Positions 16,188 to 25,250 of a DNA stretch of 64,000 nucleotides are shown here, in pieces; the stretch's first letter is position 1, and each line of letters begins with the position of its first letter. Under the pieces are notes generated by a model. The model was given only the letters and a program-made list of their open reading frames with translations. It had not been told where the DNA came from and made no database searches. Made by a program: the position numbers and the translations under genes. This DNA comes from Paenibacillus sp. 37 (GTDB lineage Bacteria; Bacillota; Bacilli; Paenibacillales; Paenibacillaceae): positions 1,116,001-1,180,000 of the forward strand of contig NZ_CP043761.1 of assembly GCF_008386395.1 (NCBI RefSeq), given 5' to 3'.

Positions 16188-18370
16188 GAATGAACACGCT
16201 GAAGGAAAAAATCTCACGTAAACAGCCCGTGTATGGCCTTTTTGTATCCATACCGCACCCAGTCATCATTGAGATGATCGGACATGCGGAATATGACTTT
16301 GTCATTATTGATCTGGAACATGCCGCAACATCGATGGATTCGGTAGAGGAATTGATCCGGGCGGCGGAACTGGTAGACCTAACTCCGCTGGTACGTATCT
16401 CGAAGGTAGAGCGAGCGGAGATTCTTAAAGTGCTGGACTGTGGCGCACAGGGCATCGTTATTCCGCATGTCGAGCAGTTGGAGCAGGTGGAAGAAGCGGT
16501 TCGTCACGCTTACTATCATCCGGTTGGCATGCGGAGTCTGAATAGTGGTCGTCCTGGGGTATTTGGGAAATATCCTCTCACGGGATACATTGGGGAAGCG
16601 AACGAACAAGTGATGATTGTCCCCATGATTGAAAGTGCAGAGGGAGTTCGGCAAAGTGCACAGATTCTGTCTCACCCTCGGGTGAGTTTTGTATTGGAAG
16701 GTGCGGCGGATCTGTCGCAATCCCTCGGCGTGCCATGGCAGACCGAGCACCCGGATGTGAGACGTGCGCTGGATGAATTGCATGCTACCGCGCAGCAGCG
16801 CGAAGTACCTTATGCTACGGTCACGAGAGGCATGGAAGACATGGCGCTCTGGGCTGAGCGGGGAGTACATATATACGTGCTGGGGGATGACCGAAATACG
16901 GCATTTCGGGCGTATGCCCAAAAACGGAATGACTACAGGAAATGCGGGTGGGCAGATATGAAACCAAGTGTATGGCAGGCGATCGATGAACTTCAACGAG
17001 GGATGGAAGACCCGGTATGTGCGTATATCTATGATCTGGCTGGCATTCAGGAACAGGTACGTCAGATGCTGGGCAGCATGCCCGAAAATACACAGTTGTT
17101 CTATGCCATCAAGGCGAATCCTGATCCACGCATCATTGAGGCGTTGCTTCCATTGGTAAAGGGCTTTGAAGTGGCTTCCATTGGAGAGTTGCTCAAAGTT
17201 AGAGCTGTAAGTCGAGAGGTTCCAATTCTGTTTGGAGGTCCGGGTAAAAAGGAGAACGAGCTGCGGTTAGCAATCGAGAATGACGTGAGTTATATCCATG
17301 TGGAAAGTCTGCTGGAGCTGCGGCGCATCATTGCGATTGCGAAAGATAGAGAGAAGGAGCAGGCGCAGGTACAGAAGAACAGGCAGCAGCAAGAATGGGA
17401 GCAGAAACTGGGGCTGAGGTACACGCAGGAGTACAGAGAGGAACCTATTCAAGGACAGCAAAAGCAGGATCAAGAACATGCGCCCCAACAGAAACAACAA
17501 CAGAAGCAAACGCAGGAAGTACGCATTCTGCTCCGAATCAATCTGCGAAGCAGTACGTTACCCCGGACGAAGATTGTCATGGGCGGTGGGCCAAGTCCTT
17601 TTGGCATCGATGAAGAGTCGGTGGAAGAAGCGATCGAACTCATTCGTGTGGAAGGCGCGGGTATTGTTCGGTTGAGCGGGTTCCATTTTCACTCTTTGTC
17701 CAACAATATGGACGCCAGGCTGCATGCTGAGATGATTGAGCTGTATTTGCAAAAGGTAGAGCAATGGCAGCAACAATATGGTCTTCCTGTGGAAGTGGTG
17801 AATGCAGGAGGGGGATTCGGTGTCACTTATGATGGAAGTCCCGGATTCGATTGGTCGTTGTTTACTTCCCTGCTGGAACAAAGTGAAGCCAGACAACGCC
17901 TTGTTTCACGTGGAGGTGAGTTGTATTTCGAATCTGGTCGACTGCTTGTGGCAGACCACGGGTATTATGCCGCAGAGGTTACGGATATCAAAACTTCTCA
18001 TGATCAGCATTTTGTTGTGTTAAGAGGAGGTACGCACCATAATCGTCTGCCTGCTTCATGGGGGCATAACCATCCGTTTCAGATCATGACGACGGAGCGT
18101 TGGAAGCATTCATTTGCCCGCCCAGAGGTAAGGGATGGTCGAGTCCATATCGTAGGTGAGCTGTGTACACCCAAGGATCGCATGCATTCTGATGCGGAGG
18201 TAGCACTGCTGCGGGTGGGAGATATTGTTTTGTTTGAAAAGTCTGGAGCTTATTGCTGGACCATCTCGCATCATGATTTTCTGGGGCATCCGCACCCGGC
18301 ATTCCATTATCTAACGGAGGACAATAATCATGTCAACACTGATGAAGCATTCCAGTCTGCAAGCCGCTGA
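16184..18370 (+). CDS. Fusion of SbnG-like citrate synthase (HpcH/HpaI fold) and SbnH-like PLP decarboxylase
   Basis: 728 aa. Residues ~5-250 are an HpcH/HpaI aldolase-type domain with IIDLEH (His46), LVRIS (Arg71), the metal-ligand Glu150 in MIVPMIES and Asp176 in GAADLSQSLG; SbnG of S. aureus, same fold, makes citrate for staphyloferrin B. Residues ~262-728 are a fold-type III PLP decarboxylase like SbnH: Lys310 in LFYAIKANPD, GFHFHSLS, NAGGGFG, ESGRLLVADHG and the dimer-interface GELCTPKD. In sbn these are separate adjacent genes. Residues ~388-444 are a Gln/Lys/Glu-rich low-complexity insert within the barrel domain, ending just before VRILLRINL. It starts by ATGA overlap with synthetase 2 and overlaps synthetase 3 by 41 nt. 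Confidence 0.85.
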   Translation: MRMNTLKEKISRKQPVYGLFVSIPHPVIIEMIGHAEYDFVIIDLEHAATSMDSVEELIRAAELVDLTPLVRISKVERAEILKVLDCGAQGIVIPHVEQLEQVEEAVRHAYYHPVGMRSLNSGRPGVFGKYPLTGYIGEANEQVMIVPMIESAEGVRQSAQILSHPRVSFVLEGAADLSQSLGVPWQTEHPDVRRALDELHATAQQREVPYATVTRGMEDMALWAERGVHIYVLGDDRNTAFRAYAQKRNDYRKCGWADMKPSVWQAIDELQRGMEDPVCAYIYDLAGIQEQVRQMLGSMPENTQLFYAIKANPDPRIIEALLPLVKGFEVASIGELLKVRAVSREVPILFGGPGKKENELRLAIENDVSYIHVESLLELRRIIAIAKDREKEQAQVQKNRQQQEWEQKLGLRYTQEYREEPIQGQQKQDQEHAPQQKQQQKQTQEVRILLRINLRSSTLPRTKIVMGGGPSPFGIDEESVEEAIELIRVEGAGIVRLSGFHFHSLSNNMDARLHAEMIELYLQKVEQWQQQYGLPVEVVNAGGGFGVTYDGSPGFDWSLFTSLLEQSEARQRLVSRGGELYFESGRLLVADHGYYAAEVTDIKTSHDQHFVVLRGGTHHNRLPASWGHNHPFQIMTTERWKHSFARPEVRDGRVHIVGELCTPKDRMHSDAEVALLRVGDIVLFEKSGAYCWTISHHDFLGHPHPAFHYLTEDNNHVNTDEAFQSASR

Positions 18371-20177
18371 ACGCCAGATTATGGCGGATCTGATGAATTC
18401 ATTTTTGGCCGAGCAATTACTCCCACTGGAGGATCACCCATTCATTAATTTTGCCGCAGCACCTGCACCATTCAGACGATTGTATAAGGAATATGACGGC
18501 GAAGAGCAGATACAGAATGGTGCTTCTGACATTAGATTGCATACGCAAGGTGTACTGTGTCTGATTGAAACAGGAGTGAGACAAGCGATTCAGTGGGTTC
18601 AGGGTTCAGCAATATATGAGGAGAAACCAGATGGAAGCTGGGTTCTCCTTGATTCTGCGGCAGAAGTTGGACGTGCGGTGTTACAGAGGGCTTTGTCGGA
18701 TGGGGCTTATGCGCAGCCTGGAGTTGCGGAGTTCCTAGCTAGTCTGGATATTGCTGTGGAGCAGTACGCTCTGGGCTGGGAACAAGTTCAGTATCTGTCC
18801 GCCTGCGTTCCTGCCTCTGCTTATGAGTGGTTTATCAAAGGGGAGCGCGTTGCGGCATTACGGGATCGTCCATTCCACCCATCGTCCAAAGCCAAGGTGG
18901 GATTCAACGCAGAAGATGTTACACAGTATGCAGCGGAATTCGGGAAGGCGATTTCGTTACGCTGGGTGGCTATACGGCTGGATGCCGTGCAGCAAGGTTG
19001 CGAAGATGGGTTGTCCATTTTGGACGTCTTAGACGATGTTCAGCGAGGAATGGTGGAGGCCGAGTTTGCCCGAAAAGGGATCACGCTCTACGAATATCTG
19101 CCGATGCCTGTTCATCCGTGGCAATTGCAGCATGTGATCCTGCCTCGCTTCACTGGAGAGATTGAAGAGGGCAGCATTGTTGTATTGGATATTGAAGCGG
19201 GCGACGTACAGGCCACATCCTCTCTGCGCTCGATGGCCCCATCAACCGAATCTAATCTGATGCTCAAACTACCCGTTAGTGTGCTGTCGCTGGGGGCTGC
19301 TCGTTATCTGCCAGTAGTCAAACTGTTGAATGGTCTTGCTGGAGAACAGATGTTAAGACAGGCCGTTGCTTGTGACGAGACGTTGAAGGACAAGGTATAT
19401 ATGTGTGAAGAGCAGAACTGGTGGGGGTTCATGCCCGAATCCATGGGATTGTTCGACGATCATCCCCGGCATCTGGCTGCACAGATTCGTGTGTATCCTC
19501 CTGAATTGTTGGATGAATCCTACAAAGTCATCCCTATGGCTGCGCTGGGTGTGAATCTGGATGGACATCATCTATTAACGGAGATTCTGGGAGATGACCT
19601 TAGCAGTACGGACGTGGTGGAATTCTATAAGAGTATAGCTACGACGTTCTATGATATCGTGATGCGTCTGTTCAAGGTGGGTGTTGTACCTGAGATTCAT
19701 GGTCAGAACTGCTGTCTGGTGTTACGGGATAATCAGGTAAAAGGTCTATTGTTCCGCGATCATGATTCCGTGCGTCTGCATCAGCCTTATCTGGACAAAC
19801 ATGGCATTGCAGACCCTGCCTATCATATTCGACCTGGCTACTCGAACAGTCTGTATAACGAGACGATCCAGAAGCTGATCTTTTATGTTCAGTCGCTCGG
19901 GACGCAGGTGAATCTGGCTGCGATCATGGAGGCACTGAGCGAGGTGTATCACATCCCGGAAACGAAGTTATGGGAGATCACGGAGCAGGCTTGGAAGGAA
20001 GCGCTGACTCATGTGCAGCTTCCTGAAGGTGACCGGGCCGAGCTCGCTCATGCGGTGTTCGAGAGCGAGGCGTGGCCCGTGAAGTTGGTTGTCCGTCCGC
20101 TGCTTGAAGCAGACGGAGTGCCTGGCGCGATGCCATCGGGCAAAGGCATAGGGTGGAACCCTTTTCACAAGGAATAG
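18330..20177 (+). CDS. NIS siderophore synthetase, IucA/IucC family (synthetase 3, possibly SbnC-like)
   Basis: 615 aa. Motifs are GERVAALRDRPFHPSSKAKVG (quoted to Gly), VHPWQLQHVILP, an ATP-site loop ATSSLRSMAPSTESNLMLKL, and PEIHGQNCCLVL with LLFRDHDSVRLH in the C-terminal domain. Of the three synthetases it is the most divergent. With positions E and F occupied, it would by elimination take the SbnC role, attaching 2-oxoglutarate (type B chemistry); this is inference. GGAGG is 9 nt before the ATG. It is the last gene of the operon and is followed by a terminator at 20220-20258. Confidence 0.8.
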   Translation: MSTLMKHSSLQAAERQIMADLMNSFLAEQLLPLEDHPFINFAAAPAPFRRLYKEYDGEEQIQNGASDIRLHTQGVLCLIETGVRQAIQWVQGSAIYEEKPDGSWVLLDSAAEVGRAVLQRALSDGAYAQPGVAEFLASLDIAVEQYALGWEQVQYLSACVPASAYEWFIKGERVAALRDRPFHPSSKAKVGFNAEDVTQYAAEFGKAISLRWVAIRLDAVQQGCEDGLSILDVLDDVQRGMVEAEFARKGITLYEYLPMPVHPWQLQHVILPRFTGEIEEGSIVVLDIEAGDVQATSSLRSMAPSTESNLMLKLPVSVLSLGAARYLPVVKLLNGLAGEQMLRQAVACDETLKDKVYMCEEQNWWGFMPESMGLFDDHPRHLAAQIRVYPPELLDESYKVIPMAALGVNLDGHHLLTEILGDDLSSTDVVEFYKSIATTFYDIVMRLFKVGVVPEIHGQNCCLVLRDNQVKGLLFRDHDSVRLHQPYLDKHGIADPAYHIRPGYSNSLYNETIQKLIFYVQSLGTQVNLAAIMEALSEVYHIPETKLWEITEQAWKEALTHVQLPEGDRAELAHAVFESEAWPVKLVVRPLLEADGVPGAMPSGKGIGWNPFHKE

Positions 20178-20219
20178 AGGTTAAAGTGAGTTCAAAGCTG
20201 CATAAAGTATTACAAAATA

Positions 20220-20258
20220 AGAGGTGACTTGAGATAATTCAGGTCACTTTTTAGATTT
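20220..20258 (+). terminator. Intrinsic terminator of the siderophore operon
   Basis: GAGGTGACTTGA pairs with TTCAGGTCACTTT around a short AT loop (GTGAC/GTCAC core plus TGA/TTCA) and is followed by TTTTTAGATTT. It comes ~45 nt after the last synthetase gene. Confidence 0.75.
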
Positions 20259-20386
20259 GGTTAACGATCAACTTGCAGTTCAAAGTGTAATAATTACTGA
20301 ACTATATACAGTTTTCATGCAGGGAATGTCATTTCCATGACGAAACTTCTAATTAAGTTAGAAATAAGCAAGTTATGGAGGAATTT

Positions 20387-21394
20387 ATGAGTAAAAATAA
20401 TTGGTTTATTAGAGCCGGAGAGAATGCATATCTCTTCGAAGAGTTCAAAGAAACACAAATGATAGCCATTGGTTGGAATGAAGTAGGTTCATTGGCCCAA
20501 GTAAGACATATCGATGATGTGAAGAAGCGACTTCGTAACGAGTATCCTGACTATAAGGATGGCAAAGTAAATATAACAGCGGGCCAGTTAATCAGATTTG
20601 CTAATGAAATGAAAGTAGGAGATTTGGTTGTTACATATAATCCTCAAACACGCGAGTATCTGATTGGGGAAATTACGTCAGACTATGAATTTGGTGAAGG
20701 GGTTATTTCCGACAAAAATCACTATAGAAAGGTGTTGTGGAACGGGCTAGTTAATCGAGATGTTTTAACAGCGAACACACGGAATTCCCTAGGTTCGATA
20801 ATGACTCTTTTTGCATTGCAAAATGAAACAGTGAAGGAACTGATCCATTTTTTGAAATCCAAAAGTGCTGAGTCTTTTGAATCACAACCGGAAGAGACTG
20901 AGAAAGAACAGGCAGAACTAGATACAATCAAGGAAGATGTAATTGAAAGAGCACATGAATTTATAAAGGACAAATTCAATCATTTAGATTGGGAAGAAAT
21001 GCAGAGTCTGGTAGCTGGTGTCTTAAGAGGCATGGGATACAAAACAAGAATATCTGTAAAAGGGCCTGATCGCGGAAGAGATATTATTGCATCGCCAGAT
21101 GGTTTGGGGCTACAACAGCCTAGAATTATGGTGGAAGTCAAACATAGGAAAAACGCGATGGGTTCCAATGAAATTCGAAGTTTTATCGGAGGATTAAGAC
21201 CCGGTGATCAAGGGGTTTATGTTTCAACAGGTGGATTTACCAGAGAGGCTAAATATGAAGCAGAACGTTCTAACATTCCAGTATCTTTGGTAGATGCAGA
21301 TCTACTGGTAGAGCTGATTAATCAGCATTATGATGCATTTGATTCAGAGGCTAAATCATTAATGCCCCTAAAGAAGATATATTGGCCTCTATAA
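20387..21394 (+). CDS. Mrr-type restriction endonuclease with N-terminal EVE/PUA-like domain
   Basis: About 335 aa. The N-terminal ~150 residues (NNWFIRAGENAYLFEEF, MIAIGW, FANEMKVGDLVVTYNPQTREY) look like an EVE/PUA-like module, a fold that reads modified bases. A charged linker (EEVEKEQ-type) leads to an Mrr catalytic domain: LVAGVLRGMGYKT, GPDRGRDIIASPDG and the PD-(D/E)xK core IMVEVKHR, then YVSTGGFTREA. Such proteins are usually type IV restriction enzymes that cut DNA with foreign modification. The start is ATG 20387, since the upstream ATG (20375) is part of the GGAGG site. It has its own terminator and is transcribed alone. Confidence 0.78.
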   Translation: MSKNNWFIRAGENAYLFEEFKETQMIAIGWNEVGSLAQVRHIDDVKKRLRNEYPDYKDGKVNITAGQLIRFANEMKVGDLVVTYNPQTREYLIGEITSDYEFGEGVISDKNHYRKVLWNGLVNRDVLTANTRNSLGSIMTLFALQNETVKELIHFLKSKSAESFESQPEETEKEQAELDTIKEDVIERAHEFIKDKFNHLDWEEMQSLVAGVLRGMGYKTRISVKGPDRGRDIIASPDGLGLQQPRIMVEVKHRKNAMGSNEIRSFIGGLRPGDQGVYVSTGGFTREAKYEAERSNIPVSLVDADLLVELINQHYDAFDSEAKSLMPLKKIYWPL

Positions 21395-21401
21395 AACAGA
21401 G

Positions 21402-21434
21402 AAGGTAACCCGGTTGACGGGTTGCCTTTTTGGC
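21402..21434 (+). terminator. Intrinsic terminator after the Mrr-type gene
   Basis: AAGGTAACCCG pairs with CGGGTTGCCTT around GTTGA and is followed by TTTTGG. It begins 8 nt after the stop codon. Confidence 0.85.
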
Positions 21435-21512
21435 TTGTTGTCATTGGGAGTTGAAATACTTGGCGGGGAATAATACGTTCATCAATCTGGCTAAAAAATC
21501 TTGTGAAATGGA

Positions 21513-21540
21513 GTTACAGTAGAGAGACTGATGATATAAT
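21513..21540 (+). promoter_or_regulatory. Promoter candidate of the GH2 gene
   Basis: GTTACA (21513-21518) and a consensus TATAAT (21535-21540) are 16 bp apart, 113 nt before the ATG at 21653. No cre-like site was seen next to it. Confidence 0.5.
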
Positions 21541-21652
21541 CAGGTTATGTGTTATAGTCATACTTGTGTATTATCGAAAAGGTTTTCGTAAAAATCGATA
21601 TCAACTGTTGTAACCGCAATCATAATTTACTTCAAGAAAGTGAGAATCTACC

Positions 21653-24600
21653 ATGAATCAGAAGAGGCTTTTTAATGATGGATGGCAATTTGTGAAAAGT
21701 AAGCTGGACGTTACGGAACCTGCGGGTCTGGTGTATGAACCTGTGGAGCTTCCCCATGATTGGCTGATATATAATACGCTTGAACTGTATGAAGACAGCA
21801 TTGGATGGTACCGTAAGACGTTCCATTACACGAAGGATGAGCAGCAGCTTTTGCTCTGTTTTGATGGCGTATACATGGACTCTTCCGTGTATGTGAACGG
21901 ACAGCTTGTTGGGGAGTGGAAGTATGGCTATTCTGCTTTTGAACATGAGATCACAAATGCACTGGTGGAAGGCGAGAATGAAATTTTGGTCAAAGTGGTG
22001 CATCAGAGCCCGAACAGCAGATGGTATTCCGGGGCTGGAATCTATCGCAACGTGTGGCTGAAGACAAGAGATCGCAACCATATTGTTACGGATGGAACGT
22101 ATGTATCTATCAAGCAACAACCGGGTGGCTGGCAGGTGGAAGTGGATACGGAGCTGAACCTGGAACAGAATCAGCAGGCAGAGTTGGTGCATACGATCCG
22201 GTATGAAGGTCAGGTGGTGGCATCCAACCAAGCGAATGTTGCGGTTTCGGTGGGTGAGAACGCGGTTGTATCGACAGATAGCCAACAGATCATTGTGCAG
22301 AATCCAAACCTGTGGAGCCCAGATGCACCGCATCTGTATGAGCTGGTCACCGAACTGAAACTGATCTCGGAAGATCAGAGTGAAGAGATCATTGAGGCTG
22401 TATCCCAACGTATTGGATTCAAGGACGTTAAGCTGGATCCGAGCGAAGGTTTCTATCTGAACGGGGTCCACACGAAGATGAACGGTGTGTGTGAACACCA
22501 TGATCTCGGGGCGTTGGGAGCGGCATTTAACCTGACGGCATTGCGTAGAAGATTCGTTTTGCTCAAAGAAATGGGCGTTAACGCCATCCGCACCGCGCAT
22601 AATATGCCAGCCAAAGAGTTCATGGAACTTGCAGACGAGATGGGTATGCTCGTGGTATCTGAAGCCTTCGATATGTGGGAACGGGCCAAAACGCCATATG
22701 ACTATGCGAGGTTCTTCCCGGAGTGGGCGCATACGGACGTGAAGAGCTGGGTGAAACGTGACCGTAACCATGTCAGTCTAATCATGTGGAGTATCGGGAA
22801 TGAAATCTATGATACCCATGCGGATGAGCGCGGCCAGGAAGTGACTCGGATGCTGATGGATTATGTGCTGGAATTTGATCCAAAAGGCAATGCGGGCGTG
22901 ACGATTGGTTCCAACTATATGCCATGGGAAAATGCACAGAAATGTGCGGATATCGTGAAGCTGGCAGGTTACAACTACGCTGAAAAATACTATGATCAGC
23001 ATCATGCAGAACATCCGGACTGGATCATCTATGGCAGTGAGACCTCATCAGTGGTGCAAAGTCGTGGCATCTATCACTTCCCGTTCGAACAGCCGATTCT
23101 GGCTGATGATGATGAGCAGTGCTCGGCACTCGGGAACAGTACGACAAGCTGGGGCGCAAAGTCGGCTGAATATTGCATTCTGGCTGAGCGGGATCGTCCG
23201 TATTCATTGGGGCAGTTCCTGTGGACCGGATTCGACTATATTGGCGAACCGACACCGTATCATACGAAGAATTCGTATTTTGGACAGCTGGACACGGCAA
23301 CGTTCCCGAAAGACGCTTATTATATCTACCAGGCGGCATGGACGGACTATAAGAAAAATCCGATGGTTCACCTGTTCCCTTATTGGGATTTCAACCCGGG
23401 TCAGATCATTGATGTACGCGTGTGCAGCAACGCACCGAAGATTGAACTGCAACTCAACGGTGAGACGATTGGCACCTACGATATTGATCACGCCCATGGA
23501 ACACAGCTATCCGGCTGGTGGAAAGTCCCTTATGAAGAGGGTGAGCTGAAGGCGATCGCTTATGATGAGAACGGTGTTGTGATTGCAACCGATGTACAAC
23601 GCTCTTTTACGGATGCGAAGAAGATTCGTCTGCAGGCGGATCGGGAGCAGCTACAGGCGAGCGGTAAAGATCTCATTTTCGTGGAAATTACGGTGAAAGA
23701 CGAAGCGGGTAATCCGGTGCACAATGCCAACAACCGCGTCCAGGTTCAGGTGTCCGGTGCAGGGCGATTACTGGGTCTGGATAATGGAGACAGCACGGAC
23801 TACGATCCATACAAAGGGCTCAGCAGAAGGTTGTTTAGCGGTAAACTGATGGCCATTATCGGAGCAACGAATGAAGCAGGAACGGTACAGATTGAAGTAT
23901 CTTCGGAAGGATTGGAAGGTGCCACAGCTGAGTATAAAGTGCAGGTTGTGGATACAACGGATGTCGATGGTGATAAAAAAGAAATACATTCCGTCTTCAT
24001 GGTTAATGAAGAACGTCCGGTGCTGACGGGCAGCGCTCAGGAGATTCCTTTGCGGAAAATCGAGATCATCAGCGAATCAGGACAGCTTCTCGATCCGTCC
24101 AACCCGGAGCTGGTCGTAACCGTCAAGCTGTATCCGGAGAACACGTCCTACCGGGACATCGAGTGGGCTGCTGTGAATGATGGGGGCATCGAATCCAATA
24201 TTGCCAAGGTGGAAGTCCTTCCTGCGGGAACGGATGGCAATGGAGAGAATCAACATACGGTGAAAGTATCCGCGATTGGTGACGGGGCGTTCCGACTTCG
24301 CGCTACCAGTACAAATGGTACGGATAAAACAAAACTCATCTCCCAGCTGGAATTCAAGGCGGAGGGTCTCGGAACAGCATACAAAGATCCATACGGCTTC
24401 ATCACGGGCGGATTGTATGATTACACCAAAGGTGAGGTTGGTAACGGGAATGAACGCGGTGTAGCAACAAGTCGGGACGGGGAGACCCATGTGGGCTTCC
24501 GCAATATCGACTTTGGACCCTATGGTTCCGATACGATCACCATTCCGATCTTTGCATTGTCGAGTGAAGAGTACTTTATTCAGATCTGGGAAGGCATGCC

Positions 24601-25141
24601 GGATGAAGAAGGCAGCACAATGATCGCTGATGTGGTATATGACAAGGAATCCAAATGGAATGTGTACCAGGAAGAGACATATAAGCTGTCCAAACGCCTG
24701 AGTGGGATTACGTCGATCTGTTTTGTGTTGAAGCAGAAGATTCATATTAAAGGGTTCTCTTTTGAGCCCCAGAGTCGCGCTTTTGAACAAAATGCGGCTG
24801 CATCCTGTGACCATCTTTATGGAGATACGTTCAAAATTGAGGGTGACCGTGTTGAAGGTATCGGGAACAACGTGTCGTTGGAGTTCGAAAACATGGACTT
24901 TACAGCAGAAGGCACGTCGAAGCTCGTCATTCATGGCCATTCACCAATAGATAAGAATACAATTCATATCCGCTTCGCAGGTGAGGATGGACAGAGTAAC
25001 CAGCTGGTTGAGTTCACACAATCTGAAGGATATGAGGAGCGTGTATTTGAGCTTGGACGGGTGACAGGTGTGCAAAAGGTAATCTTTATCTTCTTGCCGG
25101 GAAGTCAGTTTGACTTTGACTGGTTCCGCTTCGAGAAATAA
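21653..25141 (+). CDS. Glycoside hydrolase family 2 enzyme, probable beta-galactosidase, with long C-terminal modules
   Basis: 1162 aa, no signal peptide, hence cytoplasmic. The N-terminal jelly-roll (LPHDWLI, WYRKTF, YVNGQLVGEWKYGYSAFEHE) and Ig-like domain are followed by a TIM barrel with acid/base Glu384 in MWSIGNEIYD and nucleophile Glu463 in IIYGSETSS. QFLWTGFDYIGEPTPY is typical of GH2 beta-galactosidases. After ~600 come a DUF4982-like domain, an invasin/Ig-type stretch (EITVKDEAGNPVHNANNRV) and two CBM6/CBM35-like modules of unknown target at ~910-1160. AAGAAAGTGAG gives a modest ribosome site. It stands alone between two terminators, and galactokinase lies 15 kb away. Beta-glucuronidase specificity cannot be excluded. 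Confidence 0.85.
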   Translation: MNQKRLFNDGWQFVKSKLDVTEPAGLVYEPVELPHDWLIYNTLELYEDSIGWYRKTFHYTKDEQQLLLCFDGVYMDSSVYVNGQLVGEWKYGYSAFEHEITNALVEGENEILVKVVHQSPNSRWYSGAGIYRNVWLKTRDRNHIVTDGTYVSIKQQPGGWQVEVDTELNLEQNQQAELVHTIRYEGQVVASNQANVAVSVGENAVVSTDSQQIIVQNPNLWSPDAPHLYELVTELKLISEDQSEEIIEAVSQRIGFKDVKLDPSEGFYLNGVHTKMNGVCEHHDLGALGAAFNLTALRRRFVLLKEMGVNAIRTAHNMPAKEFMELADEMGMLVVSEAFDMWERAKTPYDYARFFPEWAHTDVKSWVKRDRNHVSLIMWSIGNEIYDTHADERGQEVTRMLMDYVLEFDPKGNAGVTIGSNYMPWENAQKCADIVKLAGYNYAEKYYDQHHAEHPDWIIYGSETSSVVQSRGIYHFPFEQPILADDDEQCSALGNSTTSWGAKSAEYCILAERDRPYSLGQFLWTGFDYIGEPTPYHTKNSYFGQLDTATFPKDAYYIYQAAWTDYKKNPMVHLFPYWDFNPGQIIDVRVCSNAPKIELQLNGETIGTYDIDHAHGTQLSGWWKVPYEEGELKAIAYDENGVVIATDVQRSFTDAKKIRLQADREQLQASGKDLIFVEITVKDEAGNPVHNANNRVQVQVSGAGRLLGLDNGDSTDYDPYKGLSRRLFSGKLMAIIGATNEAGTVQIEVSSEGLEGATAEYKVQVVDTTDVDGDKKEIHSVFMVNEERPVLTGSAQEIPLRKIEIISESGQLLDPSNPELVVTVKLYPENTSYRDIEWAAVNDGGIESNIAKVEVLPAGTDGNGENQHTVKVSAIGDGAFRLRATSTNGTDKTKLISQLEFKAEGLGTAYKDPYGFITGGLYDYTKGEVGNGNERGVATSRDGETHVGFRNIDFGPYGSDTITIPIFALSSEEYFIQIWEGMPDEEGSTMIADVVYDKESKWNVYQEETYKLSKRLSGITSICFVLKQKIHIKGFSFEPQSRAFEQNAAASCDHLYGDTFKIEGDRVEGIGNNVSLEFENMDFTAEGTSKLVIHGHSPIDKNTIHIRFAGEDGQSNQLVEFTQSEGYEERVFELGRVTGVQKVIFIFLPGSQFDFDWFRFEK

Positions 25142-25156
25142 GTGTGATGTAAATAT

Positions 25157-25226
25157 AAAACCCCTTCAAGCAGGCATCAGTCCATGGGAACGTGGATCTG
25201 AATCGCTTGCGTGAAGGGGTTTTTCT
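25157..25226. terminator. Bidirectional terminator between the GH2 gene and the next leftward gene
   Basis: AAAACCCCTTCA and TGAAGGGGTTTTT are perfectly complementary arms with further pairing (AGCA/TGCG region) around a ~40-nt loop. T-tracts follow on both strands, serving the GH2 gene and the convergent gene at 25251-25700. Confidence 0.8.
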
Positions 25227-25250
25227 TGTATGTAGATGTGGAAGAAAACA

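Noticed and set aside
21632..22771. 379-codon antisense frame across the GH2 gene
   Set aside because: GH2 signatures and strong codon structure are on the other strand.
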